A stretch of DNA of 64,000 bases, from positions 30,947 to 94,946 of the forward strand of contig DASYKT010000009.1 in NCBI GenBank assembly GCA_035995185.1, given 5' to 3'. The translations under genes were made by a program, and so were the position numbers. Below the pieces are notes generated by a model. That model searched no databases. It saw only the letters and a program-made list of their open reading frames with translations, and was not told where the DNA came from. Below are positions 25,336 to 33,491 of the stretch, one piece after another. Origin of the DNA: DASYKT01 sp035995185 (GTDB lineage Bacteria; Acidobacteriota; Blastocatellia; Pyrinomonadales; Pyrinomonadaceae). How positions within the stretch are numbered: the stretch's first letter is position 1; every line of letters begins with the position of its first letter.

Positions 25336-25959
25336 ATGGACTGGTTTGCAACTTTATCCCTGGCGCTTGGGGCGGCGTGGACATCCGGTATAAATCTCTA
25401 CGCCACGGTCACCGTTTTAGGACTGCTCCAAAAATTCGGCGCGGCGAAACTGCCCGGCGGGCTCGACGTGCTGGACAACTGGTGGATCATCGGCATTGCC
25501 GGCGGGCTGTTTCTGATCGAGTTTGTCGCCGACAAGATCCCTTACGTCGATAGCGTCTGGGACGTCATCCACACCTTCATCCGTATTCCGGCGGGCGCCA
25601 TTCTGGCTTACGCCGCCAGTTACCAGATAGATCCGACGGTCAGTGTTATCGCGCTCTTGCTGGGCGGCGGCCTGGCGCTTTCGTCGCACGGCACCAAAGC
25701 GGCCGCCCGCGCCACTGCCAACCTCAGCCCGGAGCCGGTCTCAAACTGGGCCTTATCCTTCTTTGAAGACGGCGTCGCGATCCTGGGCACGTTTCTGGCG
25801 GTCTTTGCGCCGGTAATAATGATCATCGTCTTGATCCTGTTCGCATTTTTCTTTGCCTGGTTCGCGCCCAAAATACTTCGGGCGATGGGAAGGATGTGGC
25901 GGGCCGTCCGCGCTTTTTTTGCCGGAAAAGGCTTTACAACAGCAGCGGGCGGCAGCTAA
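25336..25959 (+). CDS. DUF4126 family membrane protein
   Basis: 207 residues with about five hydrophobic segments. The family pattern is clear: AWTSGINLYATVTVLGLL near the N-terminus, VADKIPYVDSVWDVIHTFIR near residue 66, then GGGLALSSHGTKAAARATAN near 115 and FEDGVAILGTFLAVFAP near 145. The C-terminus is basic and cytoplasmic-looking. Function of the family is unknown. Confidence 0.88.
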   Translation: MDWFATLSLALGAAWTSGINLYATVTVLGLLQKFGAAKLPGGLDVLDNWWIIGIAGGLFLIEFVADKIPYVDSVWDVIHTFIRIPAGAILAYAASYQIDPTVSVIALLLGGGLALSSHGTKAAARATANLSPEPVSNWALSFFEDGVAILGTFLAVFAPVIMIIVLILFAFFFAWFAPKILRAMGRMWRAVRAFFAGKGFTTAAGGS

Positions 25960-26070
25960 GTGGCGGATAGTGCCCGGCAAAAGCGGCCCCGCAATTAAAG
26001 TTTCTGCAAGAATTTTCCGGTCCTGCATTCTTTCTATGTTATTTAAGTATTGTCATTTTTTTGAGGCCGT

Positions 26071-27042
26071 ATGAATAAACTAAAATTTCTCTTGATCTTT
26101 TTGGTATTTTTTGCCGGAGCTTGCGGTGAAGCGCCGTCTAGTGCAACCGGCACTATTTCAGATTCCCGCAACCAGACCGGCAAAAGTGTTTCAGAAGCAG
26201 GCCGGGCATCGGTGCCCGCAACCACAACTATTCCATCGGATTCGGCAGCGGCGCAAAATATATCCCTCGATGAAGCCGCCCAAAGCGCGCAGCCTCCGGT
26301 GGAGCGCAAGATCATCCGCAATGCCGAGCTAAGTCTCGAAGCCGCCTCGCCCGATGAAGCGCTGCAAAAAATAACCGCCATCGCCGAAAGCAAAGGCGGA
26401 TTTGTGGTGGAATCGCAGCAGAGCAACAGCACCACGCAGGCCACCATCAGCGACCATGTCACCATGAGTTTGCGCGTGCCGGCCGGTAAATTCAACGAAG
26501 CTCTCGACGAGATCCGCAAAGTTTCCGCCCGCGTGGTGATGGAAAACATCAAAGGACAGGACGTCACCGAAGAATTTATCGACATCGAAGCGCGCGTGAA
26601 AACCAAAAAGGCGGTAGAAGCGCAATACCTCGAAATAATGAAACAGGGCAAGACGGTCGAAGATGCCCTTAACGTTCAAACCGAGCTGGGGAAAATACGC
26701 GGCGAGATCGAGCAGATCGAAGGCAGGAAGCGTTTTCTTGAAAGCCAGACCAGCCTTTCAACTATCAAATTGAGCCTGCAAACCCCGACCGCGTTTTCCG
26801 CCAACTCGTCCGGCTTTTTCTACCAGGCCAGCCGGTCTTTCAACAATGGTTTTAGTTTTGCGCTAAATTTTATTTTGGGCTTTATCACGATTATTATTGC
26901 GATCGCCCCGTTTCTGATCCTGGTGGTTTTGCCGGTATTCTTGTTGATACGCTATTTTTGGAAAAAGCGGCAAAATCGAAATTTGGCTGTTAAATTAGCG
27001 CAGCAGGAAAATCAGAGGGAAAATCAGGAAGAAAAAAGCTGA
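26071..27042 (+). CDS. DUF4349 domain lipoprotein
   Basis: 323 residues. Lipobox FFAGAC gives Cys 18. After a disordered stretch comes the DUF4349 region (about 75-275): RKIIRNAELSLEAASPDEAL, VTMSLRVPAGKFNEALDEI, then a coiled coil around DALNVQTELGKIRGEIEQIE. A C-terminal membrane helix (about 275-305) is followed by a basic tail. Related proteins are membrane-anchored coiled-coil lipoproteins of unknown role. A small membrane protein gene follows after 4 nt. Confidence 0.88.
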   Translation: MNKLKFLLIFLVFFAGACGEAPSSATGTISDSRNQTGKSVSEAGRASVPATTTIPSDSAAAQNISLDEAAQSAQPPVERKIIRNAELSLEAASPDEALQKITAIAESKGGFVVESQQSNSTTQATISDHVTMSLRVPAGKFNEALDEIRKVSARVVMENIKGQDVTEEFIDIEARVKTKKAVEAQYLEIMKQGKTVEDALNVQTELGKIRGEIEQIEGRKRFLESQTSLSTIKLSLQTPTAFSANSSGFFYQASRSFNNGFSFALNFILGFITIIIAIAPFLILVVLPVFLLIRYFWKKRQNRNLAVKLAQQENQRENQEEKS

Positions 27043-27046
27043 ATAA

Positions 27047-27265
27047 ATGAAACTTGAGATCGTATTTAAGGTATTGGCGGTTGTTCTGCTCGGAGCAGCT
27101 GCCGTCTTATTTTGGTATCACAATACCGAAATAGCTTTTGCCGCCGGGGTATTAAGCGCCTGCGCCTATTTTCTCGGCATGCGTTTTCAACTAAAAGCCG
27201 GTTTGAACCAGAGAGACGCGGAAAGCGGGCCAAAAGAAAGAGAAGAAGAAGATCCCGGCAAGTGA
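27047..27265 (+). CDS. small two-helix membrane protein
   Basis: 72 residues. Two hydrophobic segments (about 6-24 and 30-47) and a charged tail ending KEREEEDPGK. No family recognised. It sits in a tight cluster: 4 nt after the DUF4349 gene, and the next ATG is 1 nt past its stop, which suggests translational coupling. Confidence 0.7.
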   Translation: MKLEIVFKVLAVVLLGAAAVLFWYHNTEIAFAAGVLSACAYFLGMRFQLKAGLNQRDAESGPKEREEEDPGK

Positions 27266-27266
27266 T

Positions 27267-28535
27267 ATGGCAAGAATCGTTTTGGCAACTTCCGGCTCGC
27301 TCGGTGATATCCACCCCATGATCGCCCTCGGTATTGAATTAAAAAGCCGCGGCCACAATATTGTTTTCGCGACCATGAATCTTTACCGCGAAAAGATCGA
27401 AGCCGTCGGTTTTGAGTTTCGGCCTTTGCGCCCGCACCTGGAACTGGAAGACCGCGAACTCGCGCGCCAGGTGATGGATATCAGAAAAGGGCCGGAAGTG
27501 ATGATCAGAAATATCGTCTTTCCGCACCTTCATGAAATTTACAACGACCTGATGGCCGCGATCGAAGGCGCCGATATTTTTCTTAGCGGCGAAGTTATCT
27601 ATGTCGCCAATTCGGCGGCGCAAAAAAGCGGCATCAAATGGATATCCACCTCGCTTTCGCCGATCTCGATGTTTTCCAATTACGACCCCGGCGTCTATCC
27701 GGCCGCCGAATGGCTGGAGTACCTGCGTTTTCTTCCCCCGGCATTTCACGAAGTGCTTTTTAGCTTTATGCGCTGGACCATTTCCGATTGGTTCGAACCG
27801 TACAAGGCTTTTCGCCGCGATCTCGGCCTGAGTGAAGACCATGACCCGGTCTTTCGCGGCAAGGCATCGGATCTGCTTCACCTGGTAATGTTCTCGCGCG
27901 TGATGGAAGCGCCGCAGCCCGACTGGTTTCCGGCCTCCGTCCAGACAGGCTTTTGTTTTTATGACGGCCAAAACGACACCGGAAAAATGCCCGACGGCCT
28001 GGAAGAATTTTTCGCCGCCGCCGACATAGATGGGCCGCCGATAATTTTCACGCTCGGTTCCGCCGCGGTGATGGATGCCGGCGATTTCTTTGAGGAAAGC
28101 ATAAAAGCCGCCAAGGCATTGGGACGCCGTTCGGTTTCGCTCTACGGCCTTTATAATGAACCGCCGGCCGGTTTGGATGATAATAATGCCGGCTTCCAGT
28201 ACGCGCCCTACAGCCGCGTTTTTTCAAAAGCAGCCTGCGTAGTGCATCAGGGAGGCATCGGGACGACCTCACAGGTATTGCGCGCCGGTGTGCCGATGCT
28301 GGTGATGCCCTACGCCCATGACCAGCCCGATAATGCCGCGCGCTGCCGCCGGGCAGGAGTCGCCCGGATAATAAGCCGCTCGAGTTATACGGCGGCAAGA
28401 GCGGCCGAAGAAATACGCCCTCTTTTGGCGGAAGCGTCCTACCGGGAAAAAGCGCTCGAAGCAAAGGGCGTGGTAAATTCTGAAAGCGGCACGCGCGCCG
28501 CCTGCGATGCGATCGAAAGCGCCTTGAAAAATTAG
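27267..28535 (+). CDS. glycosyltransferase family 1 (UGT/MGT-type)
   Basis: 422 residues in GT-B layout. The N-domain begins RIVLATSGSLGDIHPMIALG, the pattern of GT28/MGT and sterol glucosyltransferases. The C-domain carries FTLGSAAVMDAGDF near 258 and the donor-binding motif VVHQGGIGTTSQVLRAGVP with MLVMPYAHDQPDNAAR near 330-360. Transfers a sugar from a nucleotide donor to a lipid, polyketide or terpenoid acceptor; the acceptor is not indicated. Third gene of the DUF4349 cluster. Confidence 0.9.
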   Translation: MARIVLATSGSLGDIHPMIALGIELKSRGHNIVFATMNLYREKIEAVGFEFRPLRPHLELEDRELARQVMDIRKGPEVMIRNIVFPHLHEIYNDLMAAIEGADIFLSGEVIYVANSAAQKSGIKWISTSLSPISMFSNYDPGVYPAAEWLEYLRFLPPAFHEVLFSFMRWTISDWFEPYKAFRRDLGLSEDHDPVFRGKASDLLHLVMFSRVMEAPQPDWFPASVQTGFCFYDGQNDTGKMPDGLEEFFAAADIDGPPIIFTLGSAAVMDAGDFFEESIKAAKALGRRSVSLYGLYNEPPAGLDDNNAGFQYAPYSRVFSKAACVVHQGGIGTTSQVLRAGVPMLVMPYAHDQPDNAARCRRAGVARIISRSSYTAARAAEEIRPLLAEASYREKALEAKGVVNSESGTRAACDAIESALKN

Positions 28536-28628
28536 CGATAAAAGACGAAAATCTGGACTACTAACTATGCACTGTGAATGGCTTTGCCTATAAATGATTT
28601 TATTAAGATGATGAACCATACTCATTAT

Positions 28629-28686
28629 TAGCCACTAATAACACGAATTAAGATTCTTATTCGTGCTATCTGTGACATTCGTGGCA
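28629..28686. repeat. intergenic inverted repeat, GCCACTAATTACAC family (copy 2, degenerate)
   Basis: TAGCCACTAATAACACGAAT (28629-28648) faces ATTCGTGCTATCTGTGACAT (28659-28678) plus TCGTGGC. Pairing is imperfect compared with the copies at 3630 and 38836. Confidence 0.7.
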
Positions 28687-28728
28687 ATTATCAGTAACTT
28701 ATTAGGCAAAGTGTTCTTGAAAATTTAT

Positions 28729-30687
28729 ATGGACCAAAAAGTGAAACACGCGATCTTTTTTTTAATACTGGTTTTATTTACCTTCTCGTCTGTCGGCGCG
28801 CAGATGGCGCGCAAGCCGACGCCGACGCGCGAACCAAAAGGCGCTATGCCTGCCCGACCCGATTCGAAGGACCGTTCCCTGCCGGCGATCAAGACCCAGG
28901 AAGATTTTGATTCCATTGCCCGCACTTATCACCAAGGCACCCCTTTTGCATTGCCTCATCTGATGTTTGTCATCGACCGCAAGAACGCGAACAAGATCTA
29001 TTACGTTAATTCCCAGCGCTACCGTTTTCATAAAGATTTCCTGCTGGCCAATTACCTGATACCGCGCGGGACCGATATTTTTAAGACCGTGTACGCTACC
29101 GATAAAAGGCGCTTTATAGTGGGCACCATCGCCTGGCAAAAGCCGGTCGAAAAATATACCTGGGAACTCTGGGAAGGCGATCTCGCCTCACCCATGCTAA
29201 TCAAACTGACTCACGGCGTTATCAGCAAAACCTTTTTCCAGCCGGTTTCTTATAAACCCAACTCGATCCGCCAGGAAGACGCCTCGGCAAACCTGAAGAT
29301 CCCGCGCATGTCGCAGGATGAAATAACCAAAAATCAGGAATATCTCGCACTCAACACGGGCACGGCGATCGGGCGCATTCATATCATTGAAAAACTGGAC
29401 GACACGGTCGAGGTCGGTTCTAACGAGATACTGGTGATAAAAGAGCTGCCGCTTTCTCTGCCGCAGGTCAGGGGCGTGATCGTGGCTAAATCGTCCACGC
29501 CGTTATCGCATATCAACATTCTCGCGCGCGGCTGGGGCATTCCGAACGTCTATATCAAGGACGCCGACAAACTCTTTAAGGAATATGACACCCGCTGGGT
29601 CAAATTTCAGGCCAACCTGACGGATTACAAAACCATTCTGGCCGATAAGCCGATCCTCGATGAAGGCGGCGACGAATCTCCGGTGATACCGCCAGTGAAT
29701 CTGGAGGTTAAAAAGCTGGCCGGGCTGCATGAGATGCGGCAAAAAGACAGCATCGCCTTCGGTTCAAAATCCGCCAATCTCGGCGAGATGATCAACAGCA
29801 CCTTAAGCAGCGCGACCGTGCCTGACGGGTTCACGATCCCCTTCTACTGGTATGACAAATTTATAAAAGACAATAAATTCGACGAGATCATCGAAGAATT
29901 CGAAGACGATAATGATTTTGTTCATAACCCGAGCATCCGCCGCAAGCGGCTGGAAGAGTTTCGCGCCAAACTTAGGGCGGGAAAATTCGACGAAACCCTG
30001 CGGCAGGAATTGATCTCTAAATGGAAAACACAGCTCGGCGGAAAAGTTGTTTTTGTCCGCAGCTCGTCAAATTCCGAAGACCTGCCGAATTTTAGCGGGG
30101 CCGGACTTTATTCAAGTGAACCGAATGTAGTGGACGAAGAGGCCCTGATCAATGCGGTCAGGAAAGTTTGGGCCTCGCTCTGGAATTTTCAGGCCTACGA
30201 AGCGCGCGTACGAAATTTTGTCAGCCAAAAAGACGTCTACATGTCGGCGCTGGTCCAGCTCGGCGTTAACATGGACCGCGGCGGGGTGATGGTCACCAAG
30301 GACCCCTTTGACGACGAAAGCAAAAACAACGTCTATATCAGCGCGGTCTGCGGCCACAACACAAAGGTCACGGATAATGACGGGATTCCCGAACAGATCC
30401 TGTTTAACCCTAAGTCGAATTCGGTGATCCTGATGACCCGCTCGCAGCAGAAAGTGGCGTTGACCTTCGATATCAAAAGCGGCGGGCTGCGGGAAACCGC
30501 CGACATTTGCGCCAATAAACAAACCAAACGGGTCTTGACCAACATTCAGGCCAGAGCGCTGGCAAAAACGGCGATGGATATCAAGCATATTTTTGGCGGC
30601 AAGAGAGAGCAGGATATCGAGTGGGGTATAATGGCGGGACAAATTTATATCGTGCAGGCGCGCCCTTATATCGAGAAAAAGAATTAG
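28729..30687 (+). CDS. exported phosphohistidine/ATP-grasp protein resembling glucan water dikinase C-half
   Basis: 652 residues from the ATG at 28729; a longer in-frame start lies within the repeat. Signal peptide about 1-25 (HAIFFLILVLFTFSSVGAQ). A unique N-domain covers 30-230. A swivelling phosphohistidine domain follows with SSTPLSHINILARGWGIPN (H261), then an ATP-binding PPDK-N-like domain: FGSKSANLGEM (344-354), VFVRSSSNSEDLPNFSGAGL (441-460), and the closing DIEWGIMAGQIYIVQARPY. This order, His before ATP-grasp, is that of glucan water dikinases; PEP synthase and PPDK have the reverse. The phosphate acceptor is unknown, and an exported ATP-using dikinase would be unusual. Confidence 0.82.
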   Translation: MDQKVKHAIFFLILVLFTFSSVGAQMARKPTPTREPKGAMPARPDSKDRSLPAIKTQEDFDSIARTYHQGTPFALPHLMFVIDRKNANKIYYVNSQRYRFHKDFLLANYLIPRGTDIFKTVYATDKRRFIVGTIAWQKPVEKYTWELWEGDLASPMLIKLTHGVISKTFFQPVSYKPNSIRQEDASANLKIPRMSQDEITKNQEYLALNTGTAIGRIHIIEKLDDTVEVGSNEILVIKELPLSLPQVRGVIVAKSSTPLSHINILARGWGIPNVYIKDADKLFKEYDTRWVKFQANLTDYKTILADKPILDEGGDESPVIPPVNLEVKKLAGLHEMRQKDSIAFGSKSANLGEMINSTLSSATVPDGFTIPFYWYDKFIKDNKFDEIIEEFEDDNDFVHNPSIRRKRLEEFRAKLRAGKFDETLRQELISKWKTQLGGKVVFVRSSSNSEDLPNFSGAGLYSSEPNVVDEEALINAVRKVWASLWNFQAYEARVRNFVSQKDVYMSALVQLGVNMDRGGVMVTKDPFDDESKNNVYISAVCGHNTKVTDNDGIPEQILFNPKSNSVILMTRSQQKVALTFDIKSGGLRETADICANKQTKRVLTNIQARALAKTAMDIKHIFGGKREQDIEWGIMAGQIYIVQARPYIEKKN

Positions 30688-30692
30688 GTTTT

Positions 30693-31223
30693 ATGAAATA
30701 TTTTTTGTTTTTAAGTTTATCCGCGATATTTTTAGCTGGCTGTGCCGGTAATACCGCCCGGCTTCAAACGGCGAATCAGCCGGCCGCCCAAAACACCCCC
30801 ACCGGCAAACGCGATGAGCTTTCCGCCATCAGCCATTCGGCCGACAACCGCTTTCAGCCGACGAACATTCCGGTAAATGATAATTCGGGTTCCGGCAGCG
30901 GTGTCTCGCCGATGTCGCGGCCGATAGATGTCAGCGCGATGAACGCCGATATCCAAAAAGCCGAAAAGAATCATGAAAAGGACCCCAAAGATGCTCAGGC
31001 GAAAAAAGACCTGGCGCACGCTTATTTCGTCCGGGCCTTTGCACTGACCGAGGCCGCGCAGTACCGCGCCGCCCTGGGTGATTTTCGCAAGGGATTAAAA
31101 CTCGATCCTGACGATGAAGAAGCCAGGAAAATGCACGACCAGATCATCAGCATTTTCAAAAGCATCGGCCGCGAACCGCCCAAAGAAGGCGAAGAACCTC
31201 CCCCGCTGCCGTCCGGTAATTAA
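30693..31223 (+). CDS. TPR-containing lipoprotein
   Basis: 176 residues from the ATG at 30693, 5 nt after the dikinase-like gene. Lipobox IFLAGC. A disordered Ser/Asn/Pro stretch is followed by a TPR-like pair of helices: AKKDLAHAYFVRAFALTEAA and YRAALGDFRKGLKLDPDDEE. The C-terminus is Pro and Glu rich. Probably co-expressed with, and a partner of, the upstream exported protein; that is inference from spacing. Confidence 0.8.
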   Translation: MKYFLFLSLSAIFLAGCAGNTARLQTANQPAAQNTPTGKRDELSAISHSADNRFQPTNIPVNDNSGSGSGVSPMSRPIDVSAMNADIQKAEKNHEKDPKDAQAKKDLAHAYFVRAFALTEAAQYRAALGDFRKGLKLDPDDEEARKMHDQIISIFKSIGREPPKEGEEPPPLPSGN

Positions 31224-31236
31224 TAAAAGATGGACG

Positions 31237-31329
31237 TTTCGTGCATTTCGTGTGATTCGTGGTTACTGCTTTGATGTTAATAATAAAACTTTAGAAAATT
31301 TAACCACGAATCACACGAAATGCACGAAA
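31237..31329. repeat. intergenic inverted repeat, TTCGTGTGATTTCGTGG family (copy 3, perfect)
   Basis: Arms 31237-31265 and 31301-31329 are perfect 29-bp complements (TTTCGTGCATTTCGTGTGAT... / ...ATCACACGAAATGCACGAAA) with a 35-nt AT-rich spacer. Confidence 0.95.
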
Positions 31330-31392
31330 GTTTGTACGCCATACTTTACATCATCTGATCATAAAGTGATTTGTAGTAAAACCAATAAGATT

Positions 31393-31782
31393 ATGAAAAG
31401 GCTTTTTCTATTGACGGTTATATCGGCGTTATTACTCGTCTCCGCCGCGTTTGCCCAGAAAGCGCAGCGCATAACCTTCAAACGCGGGGCAAAACAGGCG
31501 ATCGCAAGCGGGACTTTGTATAGCTATAAGGGACAGCGGGTTTATGTGATCCGCGTGCGCGCCGGGCAGATATTAAAGACCGAGCAAGTGGGTGAAGGCC
31601 ACGCGATCACCATTGCCGTTATCGACCCTCATGGCGAGATCGCCGCCGATTTCGATGCGTCCTGCAACAATCGCAAACAAACGGAAGAAACGATGGCCGG
31701 CGACTATAAAATAATCGTCAGCGAATGCAGCAAGGCTGACGCGTGGCGCGGGACGTTCAGATTTAAAGTGAGAATCGAATAA
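31393..31782 (+). CDS. small exported beta-rich protein
   Basis: 129 residues from the ATG at 31393; the open frame extends further upstream only because it reads through the repeat. Signal peptide about 1-21 (LLTVISALLLVSAAFAQ). The mature part has strands like GQRVYVIRVRAGQILKTEQV and MAGDYKIIVSEC, with two Cys (CNN, SEC). The pattern resembles pre-peptidase C-terminal-like domains, but I would not name it. Confidence 0.7.
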   Translation: MKRLFLLTVISALLLVSAAFAQKAQRITFKRGAKQAIASGTLYSYKGQRVYVIRVRAGQILKTEQVGEGHAITIAVIDPHGEIAADFDASCNNRKQTEETMAGDYKIIVSECSKADAWRGTFRFKVRIE

Positions 31783-31791
31783 CGCGGGTGC

Positions 31792-32436
31792 TTATTCACT
31801 CTTCGCGGCGGGAAATATCTGCTTAAGAATGACAGGCTCCAGCGCAAATAAAGCAAAACAGGCGAGCCCCGCGAAATGGTTGAAGATTCCTACCGTAGTG
31901 ATGATCCCAAACACAATGACCGCGTACAAAATTTCGTATTTTGATCGCACCAGAATGTCCCGGCTTTCCGGTGCGTACAATTTGCCCTCCTGTTTTATCA
32001 CGTAATTAAAAACAAGAAAGTTGGAAAAAGCACAGGCCAGGTTGTTCAGCATATAAACGACAAACGGCAGCGTGAGCTGGTTGACCCAAAATCGCCCGTA
32101 ATTCATCGCGATAAAACCAGTGCTGAACGGCAGGAAAATAATGCTGAGAAGGATCAGCAAATTCAAGGTGATAAGCTTATTGTCAAAATTTATCAGTTCT
32201 CCGAAAAGCTGGTGATGCCGCCGCCAGTGCATCGAGATCAGAAGAAAGCTGACGACTACCGCTACTAAATGCGGGATAAGTTCGAGAAATTCCCTCAGCG
32301 CCTCGCCGCTCGTCACCTCCGGGCCAAAAACCTTGGGGTGAACTTCAATGATCAGCAAAGTAATGGCGATGGCAAAGACCGCATCGCTAAAGAAAGCTAT
32401 CCGCTCGATCTGAAACGCTATTTTATTCTCGGACAT
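31792..32436 (-). CDS. TMEM175-family potassium channel (DUF1211)
   Basis: 214 residues, six hydrophobic helices. TM1 begins RIAFFSDAVFAIAITLLIIE, the diagnostic RxxxFSDAVFAIAxTLL filter helix of bacterial TMEM175 channels. Bacterial members are K+-permeable tetramers with one six-helix repeat. It converges on the small exported gene with 9 bp between stops. Confidence 0.92.
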   Translation of the reverse strand: MSENKIAFQIERIAFFSDAVFAIAITLLIIEVHPKVFGPEVTSGEALREFLELIPHLVAVVVSFLLISMHWRRHHQLFGELINFDNKLITLNLLILLSIIFLPFSTGFIAMNYGRFWVNQLTLPFVVYMLNNLACAFSNFLVFNYVIKQEGKLYAPESRDILVRSKYEILYAVIVFGIITTVGIFNHFAGLACFALFALEPVILKQIFPAAKSE

Positions 32437-32551
32437 AGGATTTTTTGATTCCCAGCATAATAGGCTAACCGGGCCGGTCTTTACAAGCTGTTTGGATCAT
32501 AAAAAACAGCCGGCACCAGGCCCATTACCTAAATTCTGTTGTTGGCTTGTT

Positions 32552-32684
32552 TAAATTGCCACTAGCTTTAGCTAGTGGTTCACGAATGCCAATTTATCCC
32601 CGGCTTTTAGCCGAATCTTATTTGGGCTAAAGCCCCTTCAGTAATCACTGCTTTGATCCACTAGCTAAAGCTAGCGGCAATTTA
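32552..32684. repeat. inverted repeat, TTGCCACTAGCTTTAGC family (copy 1)
   Basis: Arms 32552-32578 and 32658-32684 are 27 bp with one mismatch (TAAATTGCCACTAGCTTTAG... / ...GCTAGCGGCAATTTA). Each arm is itself nearly palindromic (CTAGCTTTAGCTAG). The interior holds smaller CGGCTTTTAGCCG and GGGCTAAAGCCC hairpins. It occupies the roughly 400-bp gap between the channel gene and efp. Confidence 0.9.
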
Positions 32685-32790
32685 TAACCAAAAGCTTGGA
32701 ACTCAACCTTAAGTTCGTCTTTCTAAAGAAGGCGTGGACTTTGAAACATCGGCTGGACAAAACATCCGGTTAGAAATTAAACTATATGTT

Positions 32791-32818
32791 TTGCAATATA
32801 TAAAGAATCTTATTATAC
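32791..32818 (+). promoter_or_regulatory. possible efp promoter
   Basis: TTGCAA (32791-32796) and TTATAC (32813-32818) with 16 nt between, about 20 nt before the efp ATG. Only a moderate match. Confidence 0.3.
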
Positions 32819-32836
32819 GGAGTTAATCAAAAGTTT

Positions 32837-33400
32837 ATGGCAATTTCGGCAAACGATATCCGCAGAGGGATGATAATTATTCACGAGGGCGAGCCCTGCA
32901 AGGTGATGGAATTTCAGCACAAGACGCCGGGCAACCTGCGCGCGATGGTGCAGACCCGCATGCGCAATCTGCGCACGGGAAATTCCTTCGAGCACCGCTT
33001 CAGTTCATCCGATAAGGTTGATAAAGCCGTGATGGAACAGCACCAGATGGAATATCTCTATTCCGATGGCGACCAGCACCACTTTATGAACACGGAAAGC
33101 TACGAGCAGATCGCGCTGAACGAAAGCGACCTCGGCGACGCGGCCCAGTGGCTGATGGCCGGCTTAAAGATCGACGTTGAGTTTTACGAAGGCGCGCCGA
33201 TCGGGATCGATATGCCTATGTCGATGGACTTGACCGTGACGGAAACCGATCCGCCCCTCAAAGGCGCGACGGTCTCAAATTCGAACAAGCCGGCCAAACT
33301 GGAAAACGGTGTTTCGATCACCGTACCGCCTTTCATCACCGTGGGCGAAAAGATCCGCGTAAATCCGGCCGAATCGAAATACATCGAACGTGTAAAATAA
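32837..33400 (+). CDS. efp: elongation factor P
   Basis: 187 residues, standard. KOW-like N-domain, two OB domains, and the C-terminal VNPAESKYIERVK. EF-P relieves ribosome stalling at polyproline. The P-site loop reads FQHKTPGNLRA: the tip position, where E. coli has the modified K34 and others an Arg, appears to be Asn 33. No epmA/epmB or earP is seen nearby. Confidence 0.97.
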   Translation: MAISANDIRRGMIIIHEGEPCKVMEFQHKTPGNLRAMVQTRMRNLRTGNSFEHRFSSSDKVDKAVMEQHQMEYLYSDGDQHHFMNTESYEQIALNESDLGDAAQWLMAGLKIDVEFYEGAPIGIDMPMSMDLTVTETDPPLKGATVSNSNKPAKLENGVSITVPPFITVGEKIRVNPAESKYIERVK

Positions 33401-33491
33401 ACGGTGCGTAGCCTGCGCTTGGCCCGTGCGTGAGAAAGGGGCGCCCTTCCTGATCACGAGGCCGGGCTACTGATAGAAAGCCACGACGCCA

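Noticed and set aside
31114..31392. long N-terminal extension of the small exported protein
   Set aside because: The extension reads through the 3' end of the TPR lipoprotein and a perfect inverted repeat; the ATG at 31393 begins a clear signal peptide.
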